A stretch of 64,000 nt of DNA from Ustulina deusta (lineage: Eukaryota > Ascomycota > Sordariomycetes > Xylariales > Xylariaceae), in NCBI GenBank assembly GCA_023159155.1, contig JAJNNX010000024.1, positions 124,001 through 188,000 of the forward strand, written 5' to 3'. Positions 38,403 through 50,552 of the stretch are shown piece after piece. A model generated the notes under the pieces. The model worked only from the letters and a program-made list of their open reading frames with translations. It ran no database searches and was not told where the DNA came from. The position numbers and the translations under genes are program-made. The number at the start of each line of letters is the position of its first letter. Position 1 is the first letter of the stretch.

Positions 38403-40155
38403 CTACACCCGTAGCCGACCCTTCCCCCGCTTCGCGTGGTAGTCCTCGTAGAAGATCACGGCGTTCACCTCGCCCGCGACATCCGCCGTCGCCACGAAGT
38501 CCTCCAGCAAGCCCGTGCGGACGTCCCGCGCGACAATCGCTACGCGCCCGTCTCCCTGCAGACCCACCGCGACGCGGTTACCATCGCCGTTGACTGGCGA
38601 GCGAGCAACACATACGGGGTCAGTAAAGATTCCATTTTTCTTATATAGAAAAAAAAAAAAAGATTATCCGGCTGTGAGAAAGGGTGTGCACATGACACTA
38701 GCCCTGGATTCGGAGCTGCTTCTTCCAGTCTCGGGGGGGCCGGAAAGGGAATGAGAGGGAATAAAAAAAAATAAATAAATAAAAAAGTGAACTGCAGAAA
38801 ATGTTGGTTGATGTTCACTCACTCGAGAAGTGCCGTGGGCCCGAGCCCCCGGCGGCAAATTCCTGGATCTTCTCCAGCGCGCCCGTCCTGTTGTCGATGG
38901 CGTAGACGATGAGCGGGTCCGAGGCGATGTCCGTGCTGTTGCTCGGGTCGAAGTTCGGGATGCGCAGCGAGTATTCCCACCGCGAGGACACGATGAGGAA
39001 TTTCCCGTCCGGCTTTCGCACCGCGTAGGTAAAATATTAGTTATTGGCCCCATTTTCCAATTACGGTTTGCGATGTAGCTTTTTTTTATTTTATTTTATT
39101 TTATTTTATTTGATAATTTATGCTTGAGAGATAGGTAGGTAGGTAGGTAGTGCATTGCGTTACTTACCGTGACGAGGATCTCGCCGGCTGCTGCCGTCTC
39201 AGCGAGCACGCGGTCGTCGCCATGCGTTGGTATCGTGAACAGCTCGGTGAAGCTGAGCGTCTTGTCGTCGTTGTACAGGACCTCGTACCCGATGATGGTA
39301 TTGGCCAGCTCGGTGGCCACGTAGAAGTAGGTCGTGTTGAACGCGGTCTTGAAGGCGCCGTGTCTCGGGCCCGCTCCGGGCGCGACCTTCAAGGGGGCGA
39401 TCGGCGTCAATTCCAGATTGCCTGCATCGGCCTGGTACACCCGTACCAGATCGGCGCCCAGGTCTGGGACTAGGACGAATCTCGCGGTGGGATCCAGTAT
39501 CGCTTGGTGCGGGTGAGGGACGTCCTGCCGCTCAGCGTTGGGCCCCGGCTGCTCGAGCGTGTAGGTTGCGTTCTGGACCAGCTCGACACCGCCTTCTGGG
39601 GCCAAGCTTACGACATTGACACCGGAACCGGCACTAGAAGCACGATTCCGCGGTTAGTGTGCGGATAGCCCCATATCGAATACCCCCGCCGCTGGACAAC
39701 ATGGTTGTCGACCTAAATAGAAACTCGAATATGCCAGGGTATGTGTTCGTCCGAGGTAGATGATAGTTTGTGTGGACTTACTAGGAAGCGATGGCGAGCC
39801 CATGCCCTCCCACGCCAAACTCCGCTATGTTGACAGGACCAGCGATCAAATCGGCTGTCGCCAGCGGTACCAGGGACCCGTTGGCGTGCGTGTAGAAGGA
39901 CGTGATGGCGCCGGTGGGTTGGCCCCAAGCCTCGTTCAAGCAGTAGACGAAGGACTTAGAGTAGTCAAGGGCTAGCCATGAAGGGTTGGCTCCGCATGCC
40001 GTCGTGCTAGCGACGGTCTCGAGCTTGGTTGTGGCACCCTCGACCAGGTTCAGCGTCGTGACAGTGCCGGCATACGAAGTCACGTACAGGAGGGTAGCTG
40101 ACGTCGATCTAGCCAACAGCCCTGCTGCTGCGGGGAACAACACACTTTTCCACAT
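38403..40155 (-). CDS. Secreted lactonase, seven-bladed beta-propeller family (6-phosphogluconolactonase-like), 406 aa
   Basis: The family (PF10282 type) hydrolyses sugar or related lactones; the substrate here is unknown. Four exons: 40155-39782, 39633-39168, 39012-38823 and 38593-38403. Introns are 39634-39781, 39013-39167 and 38594-38822, each with a GT donor (GTAAGT, GTAAGT, GTGAGT) and AG acceptor. Frame continuity is supported by family-like junctions such as EILVT|PDGKFLIVSS and PRHFS|INGDGNRVAVGLQ. The chosen start gives a typical signal peptide (MWKSVLFPAAAGLLARSTSA) directly before the first blade, LLYVTSYAGTVTTLNL. An in-frame ATG at 40323 would add 56 residues with one hydrophobic span. 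Propeller motifs include GPRHGAFK and VPDLGADLVRVYQAD. Intron 2 holds (TTTTA)n and (AGGT)n repeats. Confidence 0.88.
39080..39152. repeat. Microsatellites in lactonase intron 2
   Basis: A (TTTTA)n run at about 39080-39111 and an (AGGT)n run at about 39131-39150 lie inside the 155-bp intron 39013-39167. They are simple slippage repeats and likely length-polymorphic. Confidence 0.8.
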
Positions 40156-43147
40156 GCTGACAGCTGAAGAAAGACCCGGGACGCTAGCAACGACGAGGTG
40201 CCACTGGGTAGGCTGGAAGATGAAAGGGAGGAGGAGAAACACAGCGAGACATGTCGTCCCCAGGGCTACCACTCTTAAGCCAGCGCACCCGCTCCTCCCT
40301 TCGCACCCAGGGTCCGTCTTCATCTGGAAAAGAGCCCTCTACTTCCGTCCTGGCACAGATCGTCGACTGTCCTCCCCCGAGCGTAGGCATTGGCCCATCC
40401 GCAAATTCCGTCCACAGGGGCAAGATTCGCTGGTGGGTCGCCTGCCACTTCGAACACTGATTCGAATTTATCCGGCACACCCCTGGGCTTTCCAAGGTCC
40501 CCCGCTGTTTGTTCCCGCTAACTGCAGATTCCGCTGCGGAGAAACACACGCATCTCCTGAAAAATAGGTATCGAAAAAATTTCTCACTGCGCTCAGACAT
40601 TGTAGAGGGACGGGCTGAGGAAAGGTCGGTGGATTGGTCAGCTCTTTCGGGTCTCACCAAGAGCATGGCGCATGGGCTCCTGTCTTGGTTGGAAAGGCTA
40701 CTTAGAGTTGCGTCGAGTGTTACGTTTCCTTCTGTCCTTCTTTGTTTCTTTGTTTCAATTTTTTTTGCAATTCCCTTCGCCTGTTCGCACCGCAACTGGG
40801 AAATCAAGGTCGCAGTGCGGAGTAAGCTGTGGAGTAGACACGGCACGGATATTAAGGAAACTCGACTTTGAGCGAAGACGTGTGTGGTTGGTTAACCATG
40901 AGCAAGGGTGCTGGGCTCGCTGGCCAAGCAATCACGGTGAACACGCATAGATATTTCCTTGGCGAATCCCGGGCATCAAACCCGAGATTGGGGAGAATAG
41001 ATAACCGTTACTGCCGATCAGGCACGAGATCGGAGAGCTCAATGAGACCGGTTCAACATCTCGAAAGGGGATGTTTCGGCTTCAGCGATGCTCTTTCTGG
41101 AGCTTGTACCAAAATTGGGGGCGTGGCTAGTTGTTTCATTGGCCACGTGAAGTGCTCGGTTAACATTTGGAGAACGTGCATATTCATTGCTGGGGGATGC
41201 TTGCTTGCTTGCTGTGAGATGACCGAATACAGATCCATCTGATAAGAGCCTGAGAAGGCGTATTCGCTGAAGCTGTCGTTAACGCTGCCGGTTCATATGA
41301 CACGAGGCTTCGAGTAAAGCGCGCACGCATGACGGTGAGCATGAGTGGATTGAATGATGGAGCCATTCCTTGTTTAACAGACATGTAAGACCTCTCGACA
41401 CGTTAGCTGGCTCGATGAGGCGGAAAGTGAGGGTCTTGTCGAACGACTCCGGCCCGACTTGGCCCGAGGATCATGTTCAAAGGGGGAATTGAGATCGGAT
41501 GTTGAGAAACCTGAATCTGAGATGAGTGATTTTCTTGCATGCGATGGTGAGTAATGGAATGAGAGGAGAATAGTGTCTCTGCTGAATATGCATCACTCGC
41601 TTCCCTGAGAGAAGCGGCGTAGATAATGGTGGACACTACATATCAGCATCTTGAAGTGACGTTGGTTCCAATTTTCTTTTCGGGAATTTGCCCTTCTGGA
41701 ATCGAGTTAACCCAAGTTTTCAGAATAGCCAACCCAATCCAGCTCACAGGCTCCCAGTACAGCCAGCATAGTTGTCATGATAGCCTCACTGCAGTATGTC
41801 TCATGCACTCTGCGAGTTCCATGGAGACAGGCCTGCAGGAGATAACCCATAACCGGGCCCATCAAGACATCCGTGCCTCGACTGAATCCATTTCCAGGCA
41901 GCTGATAGGAGGTTGTAGATATGTCATGACCGACTTGTATGGCCGCCAACGAACCGGCCAACTCATCAATCTGTCCGGTTCCTTACGCCGCGTTCTGTTT
42001 CCCCCGCAAATCTAGCGACAAGAAGAAAAAAAAATATCCATGTCCTTGCCGCAAAGCATTGCGTATGCGTGCTCACCACCGTCGTACCCGCAGGAAATGA
42101 AAGCTCAACTCGTTCATACCGTAGATAGGTGCCATGTGCTACCTACCTACCTATGCCAGGCATACGCCTAATGCGAGGAATTTCTGGTGACGGCCCCCAA
42201 AGCCAACAGGGCTTAGCCAAGCCTTATTAAGACCGTGCGCAGCTCACATGTCTACGCCTTACGTACACTAAACACCGTGACGACATGAGAAACGGCGTCG
42301 AGCCACGGATCACGACCGAAACACGGGAAAAACGCAGAACATCGGTTGGTGCAACCCCCCATCCATCCATTTCTGCAGAGTTCTTTTTCTTTTTATATAA
42401 CACATATACCTATACCACATAACACATATAGGCATGCCTTCCTCAGGTATATACCACCTACACTAGTCCTACCTATACCCTTCGCATTTCATCGCACGAG
42501 GTATACTACTTAGTAGGTAGATATATCTGTCCGTACTACCTACGTGCTCTCAAAAGGTTACGTTGGTGAAGAAGAAAATAGTGTCCTAGGAGCCGGGGGG
42601 GTAACGTAATGCCAACGCTCGGGCGTCACGCACGCCCTGCTGGAACCAGAATCAGACTGCCTATTATTTCTTACCTTTTCTAGATCTGGTCAGATCCGGT
42701 AGGTTAAGTTAGCTTCTCGGCGGATCGAGGGCACGAGCTCGCCGTTTAGGCAAATACATGGTGATACAGCCTCGTGCGCACGCACATTACGCACACGTGT
42801 ATATATATATATAACCAGTCCGATCGTTGGAGGGGAGTCTGGAAAGCCGGAGATGGGATGGACACACTACATACATACTACATACCTGGACCGCGACATG
42901 CGGGATCCGGGAAAAAAAAAAGAGAATATGATAGTATTACGCGAACCCGATGCGAAGACGCGCTTGCCTGAAAGAGCCGCGTCTATGCTGTGTTGTTGGG
43001 TTCTCGAGTCTGGAAACTTTCTCTTGCGTGTTTCCCGATTGATTCTTTTACCCGTGTACGACTGACTGGTGACTGGCTTCTGGGTAAATTGTTCGTAGAG
43101 GAGTGACAAGAATAGATGAGCCGTAGGTAGTAGTCGCAACAACTCTA

Positions 43148-43179
<32 letters not shown>

Positions 43180-43844
43180 CCCCCCCCTTTTTGTGAACCT
43201 GTGGGAAATGCGCACGGTAGGTATCGCCAAGGGGGTTTTATGAAACAGAGTATTGGTATTGCCGTTGTCAGCGCTCGGATGGATTGATAGGCTGTGAGAG
43301 CATGTTGAATATTGGGCGACTGAAGAGGGATTTCTATCGCTGTTGCGGAGAGTTAATGTTCTTAAAAGGATGGGATGGGTTTACTGGCCGTCATGTCGAC
43401 TGATGATGTGAGTAGTTCATATTAAAGAGAAGAGTAGACTTGGCCAGCAAGTGATCTAACATGATGGTGCCGAGTAAGGCTGCAATTGGGACAATACTTG
43501 CTATGAATAGGAGAGCAAGGGGTCCTTGTTTTCACTCTGCGATAAGTATCACGGCCGTGCATTGTGATAGCAAATATGATCTATATAGCATTCAGGTTGC
43601 AATACCACGACACCACAAGGGACGCGTAAGAGTCACTCATCCAGAGCTGACCATCACAACTGCAAAGACTGCCAGGAAGTAAGGTTTCGTGTGCCGTGTT
43701 CCAATAGTATAATTCATGTTCCTTGAGCAAGTGCTCTAGTGGTAGGTTCTAGTTGTGCGCGCCAACTATCAAAACACCCTCATAAAATATACATATGTAC
43801 AGTAACTAAACTCTTTAGCCCTTTCTGTAACCGTCACGAACTTC
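40156..43844. other. Intergenic region between lactonase and MDV1
   Basis: 3.7 kb. It contains the lactonase upstream region and the MDV1 downstream region. Longer frames (minus 40846-40184, plus 41626-42015 and minus 41961-41707) show no domain, and several lack an ATG. TACCTA/TAGGTA tracts occur near 42130-42550. A (CT)n tract followed by a C-run lies at 43144-43187. Confidence 0.5.
43144..43187. repeat. CT microsatellite with C-run
   Basis: About 35 bp of CT-type repeat passes into nine or more C. It lies about 660 bp beyond the MDV1 stop codon. Confidence 0.85.
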
Positions 43845-46096
43845 CTAACACGCCCACACACCGACTAAACCATCCCGGCGCCCTTCCACCATGTATCCCT
43901 CTTTGATGCGCACATGTTCCACGATAGCAGGTGTGCGTCCGTCTTCTGACTCGGTGATGCCCGCGCCGCAATCCCATTGCCTCGATTCCAGCTTATCGTA
44001 CACTTTGACGACATCCTCGCAGGCGGCGCTGACGATGCGCCGGCTGTCAAACATCATGCTTGTGATCGGGTTGTCGTACGCGTAGGCGTCGAAAATAGAC
44101 CCCGTACGTAGATCCCATATCTATTTTGCATGTAATTAGTTAGTTATCCGGGAATATATGCCGAGTGCGATGATCTGATGTGCGTAGATAGATGGATAGA
44201 TATAGATAGACTTACCCGTATGCTACGATCTAAACTTCCTGTCACAATATGTACATCGTCAAACTGCAGACAAGTGACTGGTCCGGTATGTCCAACAAGA
44301 CTACGGTGGACTTGTCCACTACGCAGATCCCATAGACGTACCATACCATCCGCCGTACCGCAGGCAAGAGCGGATTCAAAAACTTGAAGTGCCCCAATAA
44401 AATCGGTGGCGCCCGGAGCTTGACGGGAAGTCTGTCTCCATGTGCTTTCACCGGAGCCAAGAGAAGCAGAGGCTTGCGCGGCTGCCCACATCACGTCTAG
44501 CGTCTGTACACAGCGACCCTTTTCAAGATCCCATTGACGTAGCGTCTTGTCTGACGACCCCGAAACCAGTACGTCGCCTCGGAGGTGAAGAGCGGTGATT
44601 TCGTCAACGTGTGAATGGAGTACGAATAGTGGGCAATCCGACATGCTTCCTTCAGGAGGGTCAACTGGCTGATCGTCTGGGTTCTCAAAGGCCATCCCGT
44701 CGTCTTCCTCATCATCTCGTCCGAACCGGCTGCCCTGGGGGTCATAGTGAGCCTTACTCAGATCCCATAATCTGACAGTGGCATCCGCAGAACCTGTGAC
44801 AAGAATGTTGTCTTCCACTTGCAGCGCCCGTACAGATGCCGTATGCCCTTCCAGTGAACCTATACAACGTCCTGCATTCAGGTCCCACACCTTGACCGTG
44901 TCGTCACGGGACGCTGACACCATAGTACCGAAGGGCATATCGAAATCTAACGCTGTTATTTGGTCAGCGTGTGCCTTGATTTCTCTAATGTTGAAGCCAG
45001 GATCGAAATGTTCGTGCAAAGTGGGCATGGATTTCCGCCGCGTTGGCCTGTTTCGCCTGTGGCGAGACGGCGTGCTCGGTGCAGCTGGTATCTTCTCATA
45101 GATAGATTTTGACATAAACTCGTCGATGTCTTGGTCAGTTACGAGGTCGTCCTCATCTGATCTTGCCGGGATCGCATTGGCGGCAGCGATAGACTCGGCT
45201 TCGTCAACAAGCACTTGTGCCACGTCTATCCGGCCGTCCATATCGACGACTGTGGCGCCCTGTTAGTAACCGGCAAAATGCGCATTGGGGGAGCACCACT
45301 TCTTACTATCATGCTCTAACAGCACCTCCTCCTGCTCTAAGCCGGCCAACCTGTCCAGAATGATCCTACGCATGCCGGCGAGATTTGCGATTTTGTTATC
45401 AATTTCGCGGATCTCGCTGGTAGCCATATTTTTCCTTATCGCAAGCATCTCCAGTTCGTGGATCAATGTAGATCTCCCCTTCTTCAACTTGTGCAAGTGC
45501 TGTGGGCTATCGGCGGGCGTGGGCGAATCCTCTAACATCTTCCTGCCTCTAGATGCTCTTCTCCTGTATCTCCTGCCATCGTCTGTCAGCTCGGGGAAGG
45601 TCGCTTGGAAGCCCTGGAAAAGCGAGTATGCGTTTTCGTCCTCGGGGATGTTCTGGAGAATGTCGTCGGACAGATATGCAAGGGCGCGGGATTGTATTTC
45701 GGAGGTGGAGAACTTGGAGCGGACGAGATCGGCAGGCGATGTCCTGGCCATGGAGAACATCTTCCGCTGCACCCCCGGCCGCGCGAGCTGCTTGTGGACG
45801 TGGCCCATGGCGTTGTGGTAATGGCTGCCGTTCGCATGAACAGCATGGCCAGCTAGATGACTCGCGGTGGTGGTGACTTTTCGAGTAAAGGCCTCGATGC
45901 CTCGTGGCTGTATCTTCTGTTAGACTGCTTGGCGCATGACGAGGGGCGGGGAGGGAGGCGGGTTCAGAAAAAAAGAAAAGACGGGAAAAAAAAGAACAAA
46001 AAGAACACAACTGAATTGGGCGGCTACCGTGAGTATAGAGTCCTCGCCTATGGGGGCTTCGTCGTGGAAAGCATTATGTAGGTCCGAATCATCCAT
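43845..46096 (-). CDS. MDV1: Mitochondrial division protein 1 (Mdv1/Caf4-type WD40 adaptor), 662 aa
   Basis: The adaptor links the outer-membrane receptor Fis1 to the dynamin GTPase Dnm1 in mitochondrial fission; it acts at the cytosolic face of the outer membrane. Four exons: 46096-46028, 45916-45307, 45249-44216 and 44120-43845. Introns are 45917-46027, 45250-45306 (TACTAAC branch, CCACAG acceptor) and 44121-44215. All junctions keep frame. Layout: N-terminal helical region with [17 protein letters not shown] and [17 protein letters not shown], a coiled coil at about residues 165-225, a basic linker, then about seven WD40 repeats from about residue 315. WD signatures include [48 protein letters not shown] and [15 protein letters not shown]. 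Filamentous fungi usually have one such gene where yeast has MDV1 and CAF4. Length fits the family. Confidence 0.94.
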
Positions 46097-48628
46097 GCGC
46101 GTGTTTCCGTCGTGTCGATGTCTGTATGTTGCGTTCGGCTATGCCGCTCGGTGGGTGCAGCTCAGTCGCCGCGGATAGTCGTCGTGGGACGGCGCATCAA
46201 ATTGACGAGCGAATTAAGGGGTAGCCATGTAGTGGGCTGTATGTCGTCGACGTCGGCGATTTTTAATGAGGGCTTCTATGCAGATTCCAACGAATTGAAG
46301 CTATCTGTGCACCTCAGGTAGGTCTGCAAGATGGCTTGGGTGAAATTGTTGGTGTTACCAGGATAGTGGATGTAACTAAGCTACATCTAGTATAGGTAGT
46401 GTAGGTATAGCAAGCTACATATTGTTGCACGAGCCACTAGGTGACCCGGTCGTACCGCACCTCCAAATCCGTCCCTCACAGACGCCTCACAGGTACCTAG
46501 GTAGGTTTTACTATGCTGAATGAGGTACGCAATCGGCCTTGCTATTCTCGCTGGCTCAACTATCTAGTCACGCTACATCGGCGACAAACATTGCAATAGG
46601 CAATACCTATACGTTTTCGGAGGACAAAGAGCAAAAAGCAAAAGAAAAGTGAAGAAAGAAATTATAAAAATAATGAGAAATAAAAACTTCAGAAAGACCA
46701 ACCATTCATTATTTATTTTTCCGAGGCACAATGTCTACTTTTGCATGAACTATAAATACCGTAGTAATCATCCGCGTGAGCAATGCCCAGTCTCAAAAGC
46801 CATCATCAATCTTAAAAATAACCACCTCCTCGAGTATCGCAAAAGTCCAGGCAAAAAAAAAAACATTATATATATGTCTGCAAGATAGACAACAATGCAA
46901 ATCATTCGCCAGTAGAGAGAATGCAGCTTGCTATCCGAGGTTTCACTAATGTCGAGAAGTAAGATCAAGACAATAGCGGCTTATAAACACGGAACCAGAA
47001 AGTTGAAGGGAGGCAGCACCTCCCCCAAAGCACCGCATCATTCAACGGTGCGTGCAAGATGGCGCAATAATTAGCATAAAGGCGGGCATCATCCGATGTT
47101 TTCTTCCTTGAATACTTGGGTGCCTGGTGTCGATGTTCGTGGTTGCTTTATGTTGTTACAGTGCTCGTCCGAGTGAGTAGAATACAACGAGGCACTCCAA
47201 CACTTCAAGTTGCCCATCCATGGGGCTTACTGAGGAAGGAAGTGAATCAAATCTTCAAGTTAGGGTTTATTCAGCCTTTGAGTGATTTTCCATACAGACC
47301 AGCCGCACTATCTCTTCTCCGTCCCAGTAACCTCTCCAATCCAGTCACAGTATTTCAACCTCTGTTGGCGGCAGCGCCACGGTTCATACATTGATGGGCC
47401 CTTCCCTACGTCCCAAGGGCCCAAGACTACTCGCAAAAGTAGTCCCCACATCTCGAAATGACGGGGGGATTTGTATTATGGTTCCTGGCAGATAATGCAG
47501 ACAAAGGATATATATTTGCTAGCATCTCTTCATCTCCACCATCGTCCTGCGCTTGCTTGGTGGTTGGGCCTACCTAGCCTTGTCGTCCTTGCCCTTGCCC
47601 TTGTCCTTGCTCTTCTTCCGGGAGACGCTTCAAACCACAGTGTCTCCAAGATCATTCCTGCCTTTTGCCATCGTCTCCCGCTCTCGGTCAAGCTGTCAAC
47701 CTTGTCTCATGTGGCCTCGGTCGTAGAGAAAGACGCAAGAATCGCCAAGCCCACACCACTGAGCCGTCTTCTTTAATCCGCACAGACATCAGGGGCAAAA
47801 ATCGGTCGTGATTATTGTGCGAACATTCGTCGAGGACCGAAAAGTCCCTTTCTTGGTGGGCTCATCAAACCAGTCGCTGCGCTTCGTAGCATCATTCGTG
47901 TCGGCTAGAGGCGGCTTCCGGGCGGCTTCGAAACGAGCAGGGAAAGGTGTACTTGTAGTTTCCTTGTCCGTCGAAGACAGACGCAATACCCCCGGGTGTC
48001 ACGGCATGCGCGCTTCGCTACTGACGGTTTTTCGTCCGAGGAGCTGTCTGGATGGTCCGAGGAGGAGTCGGAAGGGCCTGTGTCGGCCGAGGTTGTCACG
48101 GGCGATGCTGGCCTTCTTTGGAGGTTTGCTTTTGCGCTCGCTCCCCTTGACTTGAATAGAACAGGTTGGGGCCAGGCTACCCCTCCCGCAGCTGCGAGGA
48201 ATGGCAGGTCGAATCCATGGAGAATGGGTGATCCGATTGATGGCGGGAAACAGGACGGACTGGTGCCGGAACAGTATTGTGATTTCGGGCGGTAATGCTA
48301 GGTAGTTCAAGTAGGGAGGTAGGTAGAAGCAGCAGTAGGTACCGAGGTACCTAATCTTAGTCCCAGGTACAGGTAGCTACTGACACGGGATGATGCACTT
48401 GTGCAGATCAGCGTATTATCTCACACTTGGCACACGATAAGATACCGAAATCTCCCCTCCCGATTTCGAAGACTGCCCCACCACGCGTTGTTTGCCCGCT
48501 CCCCGACCGACCAGTACCGACCGAGCATCGGCCCCCCCAGTAAGGACTGAGTTGAAGAGTCAACAACAACAACCAGCCGGGGATCCGAAGCAGCGTGGCA
48601 CTGAAACAAAATCAAGACTAAGAGAACC
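46097..48628. other. Intergenic region between MDV1 and ARO7, with one weak minus-strand candidate
   Basis: 2.5 kb separating divergent MDV1 and ARO7. On the minus strand at about 48300-47789 there is a compositionally gene-like stretch. A Ser/Asp-rich segment (TGPSDSSSDHPDSSSDEKPS) is followed in another frame by FEAARKPPLADTNDATKRSD and a stop at 47789. A small intron could join them, but no ATG opens the first frame, so I do not call a gene. TAGGTA tracts flank the ARO7 promoter near 48300-48375. Confidence 0.45.
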
Positions 48629-49506
48629 ATGGATACCATAATCGACTTGAAAGATGCCTCCAAGGCACTCGACCTCTCGAACATCCGCTTCCAATTGATG
48701 TAAGTAGCTGATTACCTACCTGGCCCAGTGAAGGCCTGGTAATCAAGGCCCTCATCTTACATCGTCTTACTCACTCCGCATACAGCCGCCTAGAGGACAC
48801 AATTACCTTTCACCTGATCGAGAGGGTCCAGTTCCCCCTGAACAAGAGCATCTACGTGCCTGGCGCCGTAGACCTTAGCTCTGACCAGACCCTAAGCTTC
48901 ATGGACTGGTACCTACGCGAGCAAGAGAAGCTTCAGTCGTTGATCCGCCGCTACGAGGCTCCCGACGAGTACCCCTTCTTCCCCGACGCCCCCCAAAAGC
49001 CCATCCTCAAGCCCCTCGACTACCCCAAGATCCTACATCCGAACAACGTCAACGTCAACGAGAAGATCAAGAAGTTCTACGTCGAGCAGTTCCTCCCCGC
49101 CGTGTGCCCTGATTTTGGTAGGGGGGACAGCGGCGAGTCGGCCGAGAACTACGGGTCGTCGGCTACCTGCGACATCGCCTGTCTCCAGGCCCTGTCGCGG
49201 AGGATACACTTCGGCAAGTTCGTTGCCGAGTCGAAGTTCCAGTCTGACCCGGACAAATACACCAGACTAATTAAGGCCGGTGATCGAGATGGCATCGGCG
49301 AGTCTATAACGAATGCCGCTGTAGAGAAGCAGGTACTCGCCCGGCTTCGCCTCAAGGCACAGACGTACGGCACCGATCCATCTTCGATTAATACGGATGG
49401 GACGGGGAAGATCAATGCCGACGCAGTGGAGTCCATGTACAGGGAATTCGTGATCCCCATAACGAAAGAGGTCGAGGTCGAGTATCTCATGCAACGATTA
49501 GAGTAA
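48629..49506 (+). CDS. ARO7: Chorismate mutase, AroQ fungal type, 263 aa
   Basis: Converts chorismate to prephenate, the committed step to phenylalanine and tyrosine; a cytosolic dimer in yeast. Exons 48629-48699 and 48786-49506 with an 86-bp intron (GTAAGT...TACAG). Length matches yeast Aro7 (256). Active-site equivalents are present: R20 (yeast R16), R163 (R157), K174 (K168) and E254 (E246). Allosteric-site equivalents R78/R79 (yeast R75/R76), G147, S148 and T151 (yeast G141, S142, T145) are also present. The residue matching yeast T226, which controls switching between active and inactive states, is N234 here. The C-terminal helix reads [18 protein letters not shown]. It is convergent with BCP1, stop codons about 120 bp apart. 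The upstream side faces MDV1. Confidence 0.96.
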
Positions 49507-49629
49507 GCATTCTGCATGTAGACAGAAAAGGCGTTCATAGGTAGATCATGCGCATGGGAAAAAGCAAAAGGGTAGAATGGACGGTTGGGACGAAAATATT
49601 TCTCTTTTTGCTTCTTTTAGGGGGTTCCT
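49507..49629. terminator. Shared 3' region of convergent ARO7 and BCP1
   Basis: Only 123 bp separate the two stop codons, so the 3' UTRs and polyadenylation signals of the two genes must overlap or interdigitate. No canonical AATAAA was seen. Confidence 0.4.
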
Positions 49630-50552
49630 TCACGATGGAGGATTTAGATATTCGCCTACAGCCTTGACGGCATCCGCGAACTTGCTAGACTCAATCAAAA
49701 TCATAGAACCCATAGGCATGACACCCATCTCCTGAAAGGCTCGCTTGCTATCGGCCACGGCGTCGTCGGTCTTGGTGAACGGGTAGCTGCCGTATGCCAT
49801 GGCGTGTTTCTGTAGTACCTCATCTTCAGGATGGAAATAGAATAGTGTGCTGTCCTGCCTTCCTTTCTTCTTTTTCCTCTCCTCGGCCAGGGTTGATTCG
49901 ATCTCATGGTATGTCTTGGAAACAATTAAGTAGTGCGTGAACTCGTATGGCTCCTTATCCTCGACGGCGGCCTCGATCTCCTCTACGAGCATACTATATA
50001 ATGGTGGTGCTACGTCGGAAGGCATGTTGATCAATCGTTCAGACAGTATAAGTCCGACGTGTTGGCCAGAGGCCAGGAGTTCGGGTATAGGCGCTAGTGA
50101 CTCGGTGGTTCTGGCCCTTTCACTGAGATACTCGATGAGCTGGGCGATGGGCTTCTTTTGGCGGTGCTCTTGTACGTTCAAGGCCGTCACAAAGGCGAAG
50201 GGATCGGACTCCTCGCCGTCCGTCTTGACGGTGGAGCCGATGGATGATTGGGAAAGGATCAGGTCCACGAGCGCCGACACATCGAATAGGTTCGCATCTA
50301 CGTCGAAGAGTTGCCGTATCAAGGACTTGGTGCCGAGGAAATCGACCTTCTCGTTGAAGTTAAACCACTCAAAGTCGACGTTCACCATTTCAAAGTCCTG
50401 GCGGCAGGCTTGTCAGTTCTCGGTTCGGGGCTCATCGGCAACCATTCTAGCGCAGTGCTGCTCACCTCGTCATCCGAGCTGTCGCTATCTTGCACCATCT
50501 TGTCGGGTGCTTCGGCGGCGCCATCGGCCTCTCTCGCTCGCTTTTTCGCCAT
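49630..50552 (-). CDS. BCP1: BCP1/BCCIP family nuclear protein, 284 aa
   Basis: In yeast Bcp1 is an essential nuclear protein that chaperones ribosomal protein Rpl23 and is needed for nuclear export of the lipid kinase Mss4. Two exons: 50552-50466 and 50397-49630, with a 68-bp intron (GTGAGC...CGCCAG). The first 29 residues hold a basic start (MAKKRAREADG) and an acidic tract (DSDSSDDE). The body shows the family's opening DFEMVNVDFEWFNFNEKVDF and the PYEFTHYLIVSKTY and LFYFHPEDEVLQKHA segments. At 284 residues it equals the yeast protein (283). The family assignment is firm. Confidence 0.95.

Noticed and set aside
31003..40155. Secondary-metabolite cluster formed by the Zn2Cys6 regulator and the lactonase
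   Set aside because: 5 kb apart, with no backbone synthase, oxidase or transporter between or beside them.
40184..40846. 220-codon minus-strand frame upstream of the lactonase
   Set aside because: Overlaps the lactonase upstream region in a different frame, low complexity, no domain.
27689..42965. Shared 15-base word ATGCGAAGACGCGCT at about 27689 and 42949
   Set aside because: A single 15-mer match is expected by chance in 64 kb and the flanks do not align.
45285..45821. 178-codon plus-strand frame
   Set aside because: Exact antisense shadow of the MDV1 coiled-coil exon.
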